The translations under genes and the position numbers were made by a program. A stretch of DNA of 64,000 nucleotides from Campylobacter sp. US33a (GTDB taxonomy: Bacteria; Campylobacterota; Campylobacteria; Campylobacterales; Campylobacteraceae). The stretch covers positions 1-64,000 of the forward strand of contig NZ_RYYL01000005.1 of assembly GCF_004378855.1 (NCBI RefSeq), read 5' to 3'. The notes below the pieces were generated by a model. It saw only the letters and a list, made by a program, of their open reading frames with translations. It ran no database searches and had not been told where the DNA came from. The first letter of the stretch is position 1. Each line of letters begins with the position of its first letter. This document shows, piece by piece, positions 46,110 to 56,668 of the stretch.

Positions 46110-48110
46110 ATGGATAATAAAACTTTACTCATAGAAATTGGCGTTGAAGAACTTCCTGCTATCCCTTTACTCAAAGAACTTCCAAATATCAAAAACAAAT
46201 GGCAAGAACTCTTAAAACAATATCATTTAGAAAGCGAATTTGAATTTTTTTATACTCCAAGACGCTTGGTGCTTTTTCATTCTGATTTTAAAGAAAAACA
46301 AGATAATAACTTTATTGAAATCATCGGAGCACCAAAAGCCATAGCTTATAAAGATGGAAAACTTACCAATGCTGGACTTAGCTTTTTAGAAAAGGCTGGT
46401 ATTAGCGAAAATGAGCTTGATTTTAAAGAAATTAAAGGTAAAGAAGTTTTATATCATCAAAAAGAAATCATCGGACTTGCAAGCACTCAAATTTTGGGCG
46501 AAATGATAGAAAAATTCATCAAAAGCCTTCATTTTGGCAAAAGTATGCGTTGGGGTGATAAAGACTTTGAATTTATCAGAGCCATAAGATCTTTAGCTTG
46601 TATTTTTAGCGATCAATTAGTGGAATTTGAAATTTTTGGGGTTAAAAGCGCCAAAAAGACTTTTGTGCATAGAAGCGTGAGTTATGATTTAATGGAATTT
46701 AAAAACACTCAAGATTATTTTGTGCTTTTAGAAAAAAATTATGTTTTATTAGATCCAAAAAAAAGAGAAGAAAAAATTTTAAAAGATTTTAAATTCATCG
46801 AAGAAACACAAAAAATTACCATCGCTCAAGATGATGAATTGCTCGCAGAAGTTGTGGCAATTACTGAATATCCTAAAGCACTTTTAGGCAATTTCGAAAA
46901 AGAATTTTTAGAAATTCCAAGCGAAGTTATCATCACTTCAATGAGAGATAATCAACGCTATTTTGCGGTTTTTAACAACAATAATTTAAGCAATCATTTC
47001 ATTGTTGTTAGTAACGCAGTGTGCGAGGATTACTCAAAAGTCATACATGGCAATGAAAGAGTCTTGCGTGCAAGATTAAGCGATGCTATGTTTTTTTGGC
47101 AAAATGATTTAAAACACGGGCTAGAACCAAGCAAACTTTCTAAAATGACTTATTTTGAAGGCTTAGGAAGTATGCAAGATAAAAGTGAACGCGAAAAAGA
47201 AGTTGCTAAAATTTTATGTGAAATGTATCGCAACGACAAAAAAGAAGAAATTCTAAAAGCAATAGAATACGCAAAAGCGGACTTAGACACTCAAATGGTT
47301 TATGAATTTACAGAACTTCAAGGCATTATGGGCTCTTATTATGCCAAGACTATGGGCTTAAGTTATGAGCTTTGTTTGGCACTTCGCGAACAATATCTTC
47401 CAAATTCAGACAAATCAGAACTTCCAAGTACTGAATTTTCAAGCATTGTAGCTTTAGCTAATAAAATCGACACTCTCATGGGTCTTTTTGCTATAGGAAA
47501 GATTCCAAGTGGAACAAAAGATCCTTACGCTTTGCGTCGTGCAGCAAATGGAATTATCAAAATCGCTTTAAAAATAAACAAAGCCTTTGAACTTGATTTT
47601 CTTTTAAATCATTTAGCAAAAAACTATCCGCGCTTTGATATCAACGCACTAAAAGATTTCATCTTAGAAAGATTATATACATTTTATGATATTAATGCTT
47701 CTTTCGTTAAAGCAGTTTTAAGCTCTAAAAATAGTGACTTGGTTTATATTGATAGTTGCATTAAGGCACTTATAGAAATAAGTAAAAAGGATGATTTTGG
47801 AGAAAATTTTAGCACCTTTAAGCGCCTAGCCAATATTGCAACACCAAATGAAGCCAAAATCAATGAAAGCTTATTTACCCATAAAGCCGAAAGCGATCTT
47901 TATGAAAAATTTAAAACTTGTTTAACACATAATAGAACAAAAGAAATTTTAGAGTCACTATTTGCTTTAAAACCTCAAATTGATGCATTTTTTGATGAAG
48001 TTATGATTAATGTTGAAGATGAAAAATTAAAAACAAATCGTCAAGCTTTAATCTATTGCATCTATAAAGAATTTTTAAAAATTGCTGATATTAAAGAGCT
48101 TAGCTTATGA
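46110..48110 (+). CDS. glyS: Glycyl-tRNA synthetase beta subunit
   Basis: The 666 residues match the beta chain of the alpha2-beta2 enzyme: LLIEIGVEELPA at the N-terminus, FYTPRRLVLF, HFGKSMRWGDKDFEFIRAIRSL, and FKRLANIA near the C-terminus in the anticodon-binding part. The alpha subunit (glyQ) is not in the window, and in C. jejuni it is also located elsewhere. The next gene overlaps by 4 bp. Confidence 0.96.
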   Translation: MDNKTLLIEIGVEELPAIPLLKELPNIKNKWQELLKQYHLESEFEFFYTPRRLVLFHSDFKEKQDNNFIEIIGAPKAIAYKDGKLTNAGLSFLEKAGISENELDFKEIKGKEVLYHQKEIIGLASTQILGEMIEKFIKSLHFGKSMRWGDKDFEFIRAIRSLACIFSDQLVEFEIFGVKSAKKTFVHRSVSYDLMEFKNTQDYFVLLEKNYVLLDPKKREEKILKDFKFIEETQKITIAQDDELLAEVVAITEYPKALLGNFEKEFLEIPSEVIITSMRDNQRYFAVFNNNNLSNHFIVVSNAVCEDYSKVIHGNERVLRARLSDAMFFWQNDLKHGLEPSKLSKMTYFEGLGSMQDKSEREKEVAKILCEMYRNDKKEEILKAIEYAKADLDTQMVYEFTELQGIMGSYYAKTMGLSYELCLALREQYLPNSDKSELPSTEFSSIVALANKIDTLMGLFAIGKIPSGTKDPYALRRAANGIIKIALKINKAFELDFLLNHLAKNYPRFDINALKDFILERLYTFYDINASFVKAVLSSKNSDLVYIDSCIKALIEISKKDDFGENFSTFKRLANIATPNEAKINESLFTHKAESDLYEKFKTCLTHNRTKEILESLFALKPQIDAFFDEVMINVEDEKLKTNRQALIYCIYKEFLKIADIKELSL

Positions 48111-48922
48111 GAATTTTTCTTTTACTTTTTGCTTGCACTTTAATTTTTGCACAAGATATTAATTTAACTAAAGGGCAAGCACTTTTTTTAAATTTCGAAA
48201 AACAAGATCTTTTAAGCATTCAAAGCAATGGTAAAAAAATTAATTATTTTAATCATCCTAAAGATCAAAATACGGTTACAACCATCATCGCCATACCTTA
48301 TAAAAGGCCTGAAAATAAAATCATACAAGCAAGGTATAAAAACAATAAAACCATAGAATATAAGATTTTGTACCAAGAAGGCAATTATCAAAAAGAAAGA
48401 TTGCAAGTTGCTAAAAGCAAGGTCGCTCCGCCAAAATCCGTTCAAGCAAGAATAAAAAAAGAATTTCAGGAAGCAAATAAAATTTATCAAAGCTATACCT
48501 CAAAAGCTTTATTTAATGCGGATTTTATCATGCCTTTAAATAGCACCATTACAAGCGATTTTGGCAAGGCTAGAATTTTTAATAATACACTTTCGAGTTA
48601 TCATAGCGGGACTGATTTTAAAGCTGCGGCAGGAACTCCAATTTATGCTACAAATTCAGGCATAGTCAAAATTGCAAAAGATCGCTATTATGCTGGAAAA
48701 TCTGTTGTCATAGATCACGGACAAGGAATTTTTTCGCAATATTATCATCTTGAAGAAATCAAAGTCAAAGTTGGTCAAAGAGTTAAAAAAGGCGAACTTA
48801 TAGGGCTTAGTGGCTCTAGTGGAAGAGTGACTGGACCTCATTTACATTTTGGAATTTTAGTCAACAATACCCAAGTAGATCCTTTAGATTTTATTCAAAA
48901 ATTTAACACACTTTATCAATAA
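48107..48922 (+). CDS. Secreted M23 (LytM-type) peptidoglycan peptidase
   Basis: The 271 residues have a signal peptide (RIFLLLFACTLIFAQ) and a C-terminal M23 domain with zinc and catalytic residues in HSGTDFKAAAGTPIYA (His, Asp) and HYHLEE-like plus GPHLHFGI (HxH) motifs. M23 enzymes cut peptidoglycan cross-links and in Campylobacter relatives affect cell curvature. It overlaps glyS by 4 bp and the next gene by 1 bp. Cj1235 is the equivalent in C. jejuni. Confidence 0.9.
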   Translation: MRIFLLLFACTLIFAQDINLTKGQALFLNFEKQDLLSIQSNGKKINYFNHPKDQNTVTTIIAIPYKRPENKIIQARYKNNKTIEYKILYQEGNYQKERLQVAKSKVAPPKSVQARIKKEFQEANKIYQSYTSKALFNADFIMPLNSTITSDFGKARIFNNTLSSYHSGTDFKAAAGTPIYATNSGIVKIAKDRYYAGKSVVIDHGQGIFSQYYHLEEIKVKVGQRVKKGELIGLSGSSGRVTGPHLHFGILVNNTQVDPLDFIQKFNTLYQ

Positions 48923-49884
48923 TGTTAAAATTTAGTGAATTTTTTAATCAATGGCTTCATCAAAACTATTATAAAAATGCGGTTTTGGTAGGTAAAAAAG
49001 GGGATTTTTACACAACTGTTAGCGTTGGATCTTTATTTGGTGCTTTGCTTGCTAAACATTTTCTAAATTTAATAGATAAAAATTCCATTCATTTGCCTAT
49101 TAGCATTATAGAAATAGGTGCAAACGAAGGTTTACTTATGAAAGACTTTATCAGTGCTTTACTTATTTTAAGACCTTGTATTTTTAAACACATTGAACTT
49201 TTTATCCTAGAACCTCATGAAAAATTGCAAATATTACAAAAAAATACTTTAAAAGATATAGAATTTAAACATATAAAAACACTTCAAAAAAACCAATTCA
49301 ACAACGCTTTTTTCTTCTGCAATGAACTTTTTGACAGCTTTACTTGCGAATTAATTGATGGCAACAAAATGGCTTTTGTAAATGAAAATTTTCATTTACA
49401 TTTTGCCAATGCGGATAAAAAATTAATAGAAAAATGCGAAAAAATAGGACTTGCAAAAGGAGAATTTTCACCTTTTTTGGAAGATTTTTTAAATGCCATT
49501 AAGCAAAGTGCGAAAAAATTTATTTTTTGTACTTTTGATTATGGAGTTAAAGCTGCTAATTCTTTTAGCTTAAGAATTTATCAAAACCATCAAATTTACA
49601 GCCCTTTTGAAGAAAATTTGAAAAACTTTTTTGGAAAAAGCGATATGACTTATGATGTAAATTTTTCGCATTTATTTTATATTTTAAAAGAGTTAAATAT
49701 GGAACTTTTAGAGTTTAAAAAACAAAATTTAGCTTTTATTGAATTTGGCTTAGAAGAGCTATTAAACCAAATTCAAAAAGAAAATCCACAAAATTATACT
49801 TATTTTTTACAACAAAGCAAACATTTAATGTTTGGTTTTAATGATAAATTTCATTTTATTGAATTTAAACATTGTAACTATTAA
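48922..49884 (+). CDS. SAM-dependent methyltransferase-like protein (NDUFAF7/DUF185 family)
   Basis: At 320 residues, it opens KFSEFFNQWLHQNYYKNA and has the SAM-site motif IIEIGANEGLLMKDF (near residue 63) and FFCNELFDSFTCEL, typical of the Methyltransf_28 family. The eukaryotic member methylates an arginine in complex I. A target in bacteria is not established. It is the last gene of the glyS group and overlaps ribBA by 20 bp tail to tail. Confidence 0.78.
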   Translation: MLKFSEFFNQWLHQNYYKNAVLVGKKGDFYTTVSVGSLFGALLAKHFLNLIDKNSIHLPISIIEIGANEGLLMKDFISALLILRPCIFKHIELFILEPHEKLQILQKNTLKDIEFKHIKTLQKNQFNNAFFFCNELFDSFTCELIDGNKMAFVNENFHLHFANADKKLIEKCEKIGLAKGEFSPFLEDFLNAIKQSAKKFIFCTFDYGVKAANSFSLRIYQNHQIYSPFEENLKNFFGKSDMTYDVNFSHLFYILKELNMELLEFKKQNLAFIEFGLEELLNQIQKENPQNYTYFLQQSKHLMFGFNDKFHFIEFKHCNY

Positions 49885-50881
49885 TATTCAACCCAAATCC
49901 CTTTAGTCCAACAAATTCTTTATCGCAACTTTTAGATAAAAGCTTAATTTCTTCTATATTAAAATACCTTAAAATTTGTGCACCAATACCATAATTTTTA
50001 AACTGGATAGAACTTGTTTTTTCACCTTGCATAAAAATAATTATTCCACCATTTTTGTGTAAAAATTCAATATGCTCTAAAAGTTCACTAAATTTTTGCG
50101 AAGTTAAAAGCTCAAAATCACTCCCACTAATATGAAATTTCACATTTTCACTCCTTCTTAAATTTCCAAAACAAAAAGCAATATGTTTGACTTGATTATG
50201 GTCCTCAAAAATGTATTTTTTAGCATCAAAATTTGCAATTCTTGCATCTGAGCACTCAAGCAAAGTAATCAAACTCTCATGTTTTAAACGATATTCTATA
50301 ATATCAGATACGGCAATCATATTAAGATTGTGCTTTTGACAAAAAAGCTCTAAATCTGCTCTGCGTGCCATATCTCCATTTTCTTTCACCACTTCACAAA
50401 TCACACAAGCGGGTTTAAGTCCAGCCAAACGGCACAAATCCACAGTTCCTTCAGTATGACCCGTTCTTTCTAAAACGCCACCTTTTTTTGCTATCAAAGG
50501 ATTAATATGTCCAGGCCTTACAAAATCATTCGCATTAGCCTTATCATCAGCAAAAATCTTTATTGTCATATTTCTTTCATACGCGCTAACACCTGTTGCA
50601 GCATCTTTTGCATCAACTGTAATAGTAAAAGCTGTTTCGTGATTTGAAGTATTTTTTTGCACCATAAGAGGCAATTCAAAATGTTTAGCTAAAGCTTCAT
50701 CTAAAGCCACACACACAACCCCCCTAGCCTCACTAATAGCAAAATTTACCTTTTCTTGAGTACTAAATTGTGTAGCAAAAATCAAATCTCCTTCATTTTC
50801 TCTATCTTCAGCATCAACCATTATTAACATTTTTCCTGCTTTTAAATCCTCTATTGCTTCATCTACGCTTATAAAAGCCAT
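49865..50881 (-). CDS. ribBA: DHBP synthase with degenerate GTP cyclohydrolase II domain
   Basis: The N-terminal 205 residues are 3,4-dihydroxy-2-butanone 4-phosphate synthase: VDAEDRENEGDL, NDFVRPGHINPL and RTGHTEGTVDL are intact active-site motifs. The C-terminal 130 residues align to GTP cyclohydrolase II only by KNYGIGAQIL at the end; the zinc-binding Cys cluster (Cys-x10-Cys-x-Cys) is missing. The protein therefore should make the four-carbon riboflavin precursor only, and another gene (ribA) should supply the cyclohydrolase. It is convergent with the upstream methyltransferase gene. Confidence 0.85.
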   Translation of the reverse strand: MAFISVDEAIEDLKAGKMLIMVDAEDRENEGDLIFATQFSTQEKVNFAISEARGVVCVALDEALAKHFELPLMVQKNTSNHETAFTITVDAKDAATGVSAYERNMTIKIFADDKANANDFVRPGHINPLIAKKGGVLERTGHTEGTVDLCRLAGLKPACVICEVVKENGDMARRADLELFCQKHNLNMIAVSDIIEYRLKHESLITLLECSDARIANFDAKKYIFEDHNQVKHIAFCFGNLRRSENVKFHISGSDFELLTSQKFSELLEHIEFLHKNGGIIIFMQGEKTSSIQFKNYGIGAQILRYFNIEEIKLLSKSCDKEFVGLKGFGLNINSYNV

Positions 50882-50929
50882 TTTTTATCCTTAAATTTGT
50901 AATTTTTACCAAATTATAATCAATTATTC

Positions 50930-50958
50930 TTGACAAAAAAATTAATTTGCACTATAAT
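50930..50958 (+). promoter_or_regulatory. tRNA promoter
   Basis: TTGACA (50930-50935) and TATAAT (50953-50958) are both perfect and 17 bp apart. The box ends 42 bp before tRNA-Gln. It should drive both tRNAs. Confidence 0.8.
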
Positions 50959-51000
50959 CACATTTCTAAATTACTTATAATGCGATTAACACAAAATTAT

Positions 51001-51075
51001 TGGGGTATCGCCAAGCGGTAAGGCAACAGGTTTTGGTCCTGTCATTCAGGGGTTCGAATCCCTTTACCCCATCCA
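51001..51075 (+). tRNA. tRNA-Gln (anticodon TTG)
   Basis: The 75-base gene folds into a standard cloverleaf: acceptor arms TGGGGTA / TACCCCA, TTTTGGT anticodon loop with TTG, GGTTCGAATCC T arm and an encoded CCA. Confidence 0.96.
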
Positions 51076-51089
51076 CATTATCTTATTAT

Positions 51090-51165
51090 CGCGAAGTAGA
51101 GCAGTGGTTAGCTCGTCGGGCTCATAACCCGAAGGTCGGGAGTTCAAATCTCCCCTTCGCAACCA
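51090..51165 (+). tRNA. Initiator tRNA-fMet (anticodon CAT)
   Basis: The 76-base gene has the two initiator features: a C1-A72 mismatch at the top of the acceptor stem, and three consecutive G-C pairs in the anticodon stem (CGGGCTCATAACCCG). The CCA is encoded. A truncated integrase follows 180 bp downstream, so its 3' end may have served as an integration site. Confidence 0.94.
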
Positions 51166-51344
51166 ATGGACTTATTTTGATTAATTTCAATTTATTCTAA
51201 CTCTTTTTATTTACCTATAAAATAAGGCTTTGTTAGATACTAGATTATTTTTAATTTATTTTAAATTTACTATACTTAGAAATATTTTTTATTGACTTTA
51301 TTATTGTTCTTGATAAAATTTACTATTGATCTAAAGGAATAAAA

Positions 51345-51575
51345 GTGCTAAACGATACCAAAATAAAGGCTTTGAAAGCCAAAGAGAATAAATATCATAT
51401 TGCTGATTTTGATAATTTACTTCTTTGTGTTTATCCAAGTGGTAAAAAAACTTTTATGTTTAATTATAAATGCCCTAAAACTTTAAAATACAAAAGACTA
51501 ACTCTAGGAGAATACCCAATTCTAAGTCTTACCAACGCTAGAAAGCAAAAAGATAATTTAAAAATTCAGAGATGA
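51345..51575 (+). pseudogene. Truncated tyrosine integrase (N-terminal arm-binding domain)
   Basis: A GTG-started frame of 76 residues matches the N-terminal DUF4102 domain of P4-type integrases: LNDTKIKALKAKENKYHIAD, LLLCVYPSGKKTFMFNYK, LTLGEYPILSLTNARKQ. The core-binding and catalytic domains (R..HxxR..Y) are missing; a full enzyme has about 400 residues. TTGACT/TAAAAT with 16 bp spacing (51292-51319) could still drive it. It is the relic of an island that used the neighbouring tRNA-fMet. Confidence 0.8.
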
Positions 51576-51900
51576 CTTAAAAATTCTATGTAAAATAGAA
51601 TCATTTAATGAAAGAAATAGAGCACTTAGATATTTTTCGGTCTTGGTATCAGCTCTGCAACAAACAATATCAAAATAGAAATAAAAAACAAACACAACAA
51701 TCATATTTCCAATTTTAACTACTAGTAAAAATACCAATAAGAGTTTTTGTCTTTAATGGCAATGCTAAAAATACACTTGAGGCAAGCATATAAAAAATCA
51801 TATCGCATATAAAATATAATTACATCAAAACAAATAAATAAAATTGCTACTTAAATTTAATAAATTTCAAGCGATTTCAAACCAAAATTTTAAAGAGAAA
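51576..51900. other. Decayed integrase downstream region
   Basis: About 325 bp without an intact gene. Short broken frames (such as MKEIEHLDIFRSWYQLCNKQYQNRNKKQ from 51608, and LLVKIPIRVFVFNGNAKNTLEAS) may be remains of the integrase core domain, but none is recognisable. pyrF ends at 51901 on the other strand. Confidence 0.4.
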
Positions 51901-52581
51901 CTAAATCAAAGTAAGGATTTTTTGACAAAGCTCTTTAGGATTTTGTGCTCTATAAATAGGTCTTCCAACTACTATAAAATCACTTAAATTTTTTCTAGCT
52001 GTTGCTAAATCAGCTACGCGTTTTTGGTCATTGCTTTCTTCGCCAAAAGGACGAATGCCTGGTGTTAGAGTAAGGAAATTTGAATTGGTATTTTCTTTAA
52101 TTTTTTTACTTTCAAAAACAGAGCAAACCATACCATCAAGTCCATTTTCATAACTCATTTTAGAAAAATGTATCACCGCTTCATCAATATTTTGTTTATA
52201 AATACTATAGAAATTTTCTTCATCAAAACTTGTTAAAGCTGAAACCGCCAAAACCAAAGGTCGCTTGGAAAGTTTATTTAACCTATTCATCACTTCTTGC
52301 ATAGCAACTTTCCCAGCACTTGCATGGATATTAATCATATCAACACCCAATTTTGAAATTTCCTCACAAGCATCAGCCATAGTATTTGGAATGTCATAAA
52401 TTTTAAGATCGAGAAAAATTTTAAAATCATCGATTTTTTTTAACTCCTCTATGATTTTAAATCCATCCCTTAAATAAGTTCTCAATCCCACTTTTAGCCA
52501 TAAATCTAAGCCTTTTAAATGCTTTACAAGGTCTAAACATTCCCTAGAACTTGCAAGATCAAGTGCCACACAAAGCTTCAT
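51901..52581 (-). CDS. pyrF: Orotidine 5'-phosphate decarboxylase
   Basis: The 226 residues are the PyrF TIM barrel: [12 protein letters not shown] at the N-terminus, [13 protein letters not shown] with catalytic Asp-Lys-Asp, and TPGIRPFG and [12 protein letters not shown] at the phosphate-binding end. It makes UMP from OMP. It is the last gene of the leftward kdsA-ribH-nusB-pyrF group, directly after nusB. Confidence 0.96.
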   Translation of the reverse strand: MKLCVALDLASSRECLDLVKHLKGLDLWLKVGLRTYLRDGFKIIEELKKIDDFKIFLDLKIYDIPNTMADACEEISKLGVDMINIHASAGKVAMQEVMNRLNKLSKRPLVLAVSALTSFDEENFYSIYKQNIDEAVIHFSKMSYENGLDGMVCSVFESKKIKENTNSNFLTLTPGIRPFGEESNDQKRVADLATARKNLSDFIVVGRPIYRAQNPKELCQKILTLI

Positions 52582-52980
52582 TTATAAATCTTTCTTTAAG
52601 GCATCTAAAACGCCATTAATAAACTTAGGTGCATTATCACTACCCAATTCTTTAGCAAGCTCAATGGCTTCATTGATTACAATAGCCTTATCTGTCTGGC
52701 TAAACAAAAGCTCATAAGCTCCGAGTCTTAGAATAGATCTTTCTATAATGCCAAGTCTTTGAAGCTCTTTTTCATTTAAATACATACTTAACTTTTTATC
52801 AATAGTTTCCAAATTTTCGAAAACTCCTTGATAAAGACTTAAAGTAAAATGCTTTTGCTCGTTACGAATTTTTTTTTCATCTAGAAACTCTTCTACGAAA
52901 TCTTCACGAGCAGAATGATTTAACTCTTTTGCATAAAGCAGAGAAATTACACTCTGTCTTACCTGATGTCTTGTTGCCAT
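52582..52980 (-). CDS. nusB: Transcription antitermination factor NusB
   Basis: At 132 residues it is a full-length NusB: RHQVRQSVISLLYAKE at the start, and SILRLGAYELLF, VVINEAIELAKELGSDNAPKFINGVLDAL towards the end. It binds boxA RNA with NusE for rRNA antitermination. It lies between ribH (8 bp) and pyrF (no gap). Confidence 0.95.
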   Translation of the reverse strand: MATRHQVRQSVISLLYAKELNHSAREDFVEEFLDEKKIRNEQKHFTLSLYQGVFENLETIDKKLSMYLNEKELQRLGIIERSILRLGAYELLFSQTDKAIVINEAIELAKELGSDNAPKFINGVLDALKKDL

Positions 52981-52988
52981 TTTATTCC

Positions 52989-53453
52989 TTAAAATTTCTT
53001 AGTTAAATCAAGCATTTCTATGATAGTAGTCATCGCTTCAAAGCCTTTATTTCCTACTTTAGTCCCTGCTCTTTCTATGGCTTGTTCTATAGTATCGGTT
53101 GTCAAAACACCAAAACTTACAGGAGTGTTATGATTTAAACTTACATTGGCAATGCCTTTAGTTGTTTCTGCCGAAACATAATCAAAATGCGGAGTTGATC
53201 CGCGAATCACTGCACCCACGCAACAAATCGCATCAAATTTTTTACTTTCAATTGCTTTTTTTAAAGCATATGGAAGTTCAAAAGCACCTGGAACTAAAAT
53301 AAGGCTTAGATTTTCTTCTTTTCCACCATGTCTTAAAAAAGCATCTTTTGCGCCTTCTACTAATCTATCTGTAATCAAGTGATTAAATCTTGCATTGATA
53401 ATAGCGATTTTCTCATCACCCTTTAGTTGTAATTTTCCTTCAATTATAGTCAT
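52989..53453 (-). CDS. ribH: 6,7-dimethyl-8-ribityllumazine synthase
   Basis: The 154 residues match Rib[49 protein letters not shown] and [12 protein letters not shown] with the active-site Arg and His. It makes lumazine, the riboflavin precursor, from the ribBA product. It is separate from ribBA but within 3 kb. Confidence 0.96.
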   Translation of the reverse strand: MTIIEGKLQLKGDEKIAIINARFNHLITDRLVEGAKDAFLRHGGKEENLSLILVPGAFELPYALKKAIESKKFDAICCVGAVIRGSTPHFDYVSAETTKGIANVSLNHNTPVSFGVLTTDTIEQAIERAGTKVGNKGFEAMTTIIEMLDLTKKF

Positions 53454-53465
53454 TATTTTTCCTTT

Positions 53466-54272
53466 TTATTTTATGATATTTTGAATTTCTAAAAGTGTTT
53501 TTACGCAATTTTTAAGGCGTGTAAGATCAAGCATATTAGGTCCATCACATAAAGCCTTGCAAGGATTAATATGTGTTTCAAAGAAAAAGCCATCTACGCC
53601 TACTGCGGCTGCGGCTCTTGCCAAAGGCTCTACAAATTCACTTTTTCCGCCACTACTTCCACCTGCAGCCCCAGGCATTTGCACGCTATGCGTCGCATCA
53701 AAAATCACAGGTGCAAATTCACGCATTATCACCAACGAACGCATATCTACAACTAAATTTCCATAGCCAAAACTAGCCCCTCTTTCAGCCACAAAAACCC
53801 CATTTTTATCTGCTACTTCATAACCCTCTTCTTCTACGCCACGCGTTTGAAGTATTTTTTTAACGCTATATTTAATATCGCTTGGATTTAAAAATTGACC
53901 TTTTTTGATATTAACCTTTGCTTTTGTTTTGGCCGCTGCGACTAAAAGGTCTGTTTGGCGACATAAAAAAGCAGGAATTTGCAAGACATCAGCCGCTTCA
54001 CTTGCAGGAGCTGCTTGAGTGCTTTCATGGATATCAGTTAAGATTTTCATACCAAATTCATCTTTTACGCTTTGTAGAATTTTAAGTCCTTCTTCAAGCC
54101 CAGGCCCACGAAAAGAATCAATGCTCGTGCGATTTGCCTTATCAAAACTTGATTTAAAATAAAATTCTATATTTTCATTTTCATTAAATTCTTGCAATTC
54201 TTTTGCTACCTTAAAAACCAAATCCTTATTTTCTATCACGCAAGGACCGGCGATTAATATCATTTTTTTCAT
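53466..54272 (-). CDS. kdsA: KDO-8-phosphate synthase
   Basis: The 268 residues match Kds[57 protein letters not shown], and [11 protein letters not shown]. It joins arabinose-5-phosphate and phosphoenolpyruvate to start KDO synthesis for lipooligosaccharide. A 4-bp overlap links it to the EamA gene upstream. Confidence 0.96.
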   Translation of the reverse strand: MKKMILIAGPCVIENKDLVFKVAKELQEFNENENIEFYFKSSFDKANRTSIDSFRGPGLEEGLKILQSVKDEFGMKILTDIHESTQAAPASEAADVLQIPAFLCRQTDLLVAAAKTKAKVNIKKGQFLNPSDIKYSVKKILQTRGVEEEGYEVADKNGVFVAERGASFGYGNLVVDMRSLVIMREFAPVIFDATHSVQMPGAAGGSSGGKSEFVEPLARAAAAVGVDGFFFETHINPCKALCDGPNMLDLTRLKNCVKTLLEIQNIIK

Positions 54273-55186
54273 TTATTTCCTTTATTTCTTACTAAAATTA
54301 ATCCGCCAAAAACGATGCCTATTATACCTAAAAAAACCATAGCACTTGGTAAATTATCTCCCAAAATTATACCCACCACCAAGCTAAAAACCACATCAAG
54401 ATAACTCACGCCCGCTACAACTCCTGCTTGCTTGGCTATACCATAAGACTTTGTGATATGAATTTGATAAAGAGTTCCAAGTGCGCCCACAAAAAGCAAA
54501 AGTAAACTAGCTTTCAAAGAAGGCATTACAAAAGGTGCTATTAAAAAATCCAATTCTTTTATTTCATAAAAACTTCCGATAATCATCGAAAATAAAGGCA
54601 TTAAAGTCCCAATAAATATAAAAGAAAAAGCAATGAGTTCTGTAGGATAATATTTTCTTAACTCTCTAACACTAGTAAGTGCTAAAGCAGCAAAAAATCC
54701 ACTCAAAATTCCTAGTGAAGAGTTTTTTAAATCAAAGCCCGAATGCGTAGAAGTATCTGCCCAAGGTTGAGCGATTAAAAGCACTCCGCTAAATGCAATT
54801 AATATTCCCACCCAGCCTTTAAATCCTATATTTTCTTTAAAAATCACAAATGCAATAAGAGTAATAAAAATAGGTGCAGTTTTTTGAAAAGCAAATGCCC
54901 CGCCTAAAGAAATATGGGAAATATTATAAAAAAATAAATAAAGCGACAAAGTCCCAGCAACTCCCCTAAAAATCAAAAGCCATAGATGTTTGCCTTCCTT
55001 ATGAACTTTGCTTTTTCTCATCATAAAAAGCAAAACCATTACCCCAATAATATTTCTAAAAAACATAATTTCAATTGAACTCATTTCTTTGCTTAAAATT
55101 TTAGCACAAGCACCCATTAGTGCAAAATCAAGACAAGCTAAAATCATAAAATAAATTCCCAAATTATGCTTAATCACTCTAAGCAT
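54269..55186 (-). CDS. EamA/DMT-family transporter
   Basis: The 305 residues have ten membrane helices in two EamA repeats (about 10-140 and 155-300), with [15 protein letters not shown] at the end of the first and [15 protein letters not shown] at the end of the second. The substrate is unknown; relatives export amino acids or metabolites. It begins the leftward operon with kdsA and is divergent from der. Confidence 0.88.
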   Translation of the reverse strand: MLRVIKHNLGIYFMILACLDFALMGACAKILSKEMSSIEIMFFRNIIGVMVLLFMMRKSKVHKEGKHLWLLIFRGVAGTLSLYLFFYNISHISLGGAFAFQKTAPIFITLIAFVIFKENIGFKGWVGILIAFSGVLLIAQPWADTSTHSGFDLKNSSLGILSGFFAALALTSVRELRKYYPTELIAFSFIFIGTLMPLFSMIIGSFYEIKELDFLIAPFVMPSLKASLLLLFVGALGTLYQIHITKSYGIAKQAGVVAGVSYLDVVFSLVVGIILGDNLPSAMVFLGIIGIVFGGLILVRNKGNK

Positions 55187-55288
55187 CTTTTTTCCTTGAT
55201 TAAATTCTGGCTAATTCTAGTCTTTTTTTGCTTAATTTTAAGGCAAATTTTATATAATTTTTCTTTAAAAATATAATTTAGGATAAAA

Positions 55289-56668
55289 ATGCAAAGCATT
55301 ATACTTATAGGCAAACCAAATGTGGGAAAATCAAGCCTTTTTAATAGAATAGCAAAACAAAGAATAGCCATTACAAGTGAAATTTCAGGCACCACAAGAG
55401 ATACAAATAAAACAGAAGTGCAAATTAATGACAAAAAAGCCTTGCTTATAGATAGTGGCGGACTTGATGAAAGTGATGAGCTTTTTAAAAATGTTAAAAA
55501 AAATACTTTAAAAGTCGCCAAAGAAAGCGATATTATCCTTTATTTAGTCGATGGAAAATTAGCTCCCGATGATGAAGATAGACATTTTTTTTATTCTTTA
55601 AAAAAATTAGGAAAGCCTATTGCCTTAGTGATTAATAAAGTAGACAACAAAAAAGATGAAGAAAGAGCGTGGGAATTTGCAAATTTTGGAGTAAAAGAGA
55701 TTTTTAATCTTTCTGTTACGCATAATGTCGGACTTGATGAACTTTATATTTGGCTTGAAAAATTTTTAGATGAGCAGTTTTTAATCGCTGATGAAGAAGA
55801 GAATTTAGAAGATTTTTTAGAGCATTATGAAGAAGGAAAAGAATTTAATTTTAAAGAAGTCAATCAAAATCACATAAGAGTAGGTATTGTAGGGCGTGTA
55901 AATGTAGGAAAATCGAGCCTTTTAAATGCTTTAGTAAAAGAGGAAAGAAGTGTAGTAAGTAGCATTGCTGGCACAACTATTGATCCTGTAAATGAAAGCA
56001 TTATCCATAAAGATAAAATGATAGAATTTGTAGATACCGCAGGCATTAGAAAACGCGGTAAAATTCAAGGACTTGAACGCTTTGCACTCAATAGAACAGA
56101 AAAAATTTTAGAAAAATCCCAAATCGCACTTTTAGTTTTAGATGCTAATGAAGGTTTTAATGAATTAGACGAAAGAATAGCCGGACTTGTGGCAAAGCAT
56201 TATTTAGGCGTTATTATTGTGCTTAATAAATGGGATAAAACCGAGTTTGAATTTGACAAAGTAGTAAAAGAATTAAAACTGGATCGTTTTAAATTCCTAG
56301 CTTATGCACCTATTATTAGCGTTTCAGCTTTAAGCGGAAAAAGAGTACATGTATTGCTTGATAAAATTTTAGAAGTTTTTGAAAATTTCACGCAAAAAAT
56401 CCCAACTTCAAAACTTAATGATTTGATAGCCCAAGCTACAAAAGCACATCCTTTACCACATGATTATGGAAAATTAGTAAAAATTTATTATGCAGTACAA
56501 TATGACTTAGCGCCACCAAAAATTGCTCTTATTATGAATCGCCCCAAGGCTTTGCATTTTAGCTATAAAAGATATTTACAAAACCAAATCAGAAAGAAAT
56601 TTAATTTTGAAGGTGTTCCTTTAATCATTGCTTCACGCAAAAAAGGCAACAAAGATAATGATGAATAA
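55289..56668 (+). CDS. der: GTPase Der (EngA)
   Basis: The 459 residues carry two consecutive G domains: [10 protein letters not shown] with DSGG and NKVD in the first, [10 protein letters not shown] with DTAG and NKWD in the second, and a KH-like C-terminus. It acts in assembly of the 50S ribosomal subunit. It leads der-aroK-trpS-serS-pflB, with an 8-bp overlap to aroK. Confidence 0.96.
   Translation: MQSIILIGKPNVGKSSLFNRIAKQRIAITSEISGTTRDTNKTEVQINDKKALLIDSGGLDESDELFKNVKKNTLKVAKESDIILYLVDGKLAPDDEDRHFFYSLKKLGKPIALVINKVDNKKDEERAWEFANFGVKEIFNLSVTHNVGLDELYIWLEKFLDEQFLIADEEENLEDFLEHYEEGKEFNFKEVNQNHIRVGIVGRVNVGKSSLLNALVKEERSVVSSIAGTTIDPVNESIIHKDKMIEFVDTAGIRKRGKIQGLERFALNRTEKILEKSQIALLVLDANEGFNELDERIAGLVAKHYLGVIIVLNKWDKTEFEFDKVVKELKLDRFKFLAYAPIISVSALSGKRVHVLLDKILEVFENFTQKIPTSKLNDLIAQATKAHPLPHDYGKLVKIYYAVQYDLAPPKIALIMNRPKALHFSYKRYLQNQIRKKFNFEGVPLIIASRKKGNKDNDE

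Noticed and set aside
55174-55521. Minus-strand 115-codon frame at the der start
   Set aside because: It overlaps the start of der and the end of the divergent gap; the der G1 and G2 motifs prove the opposite frame.
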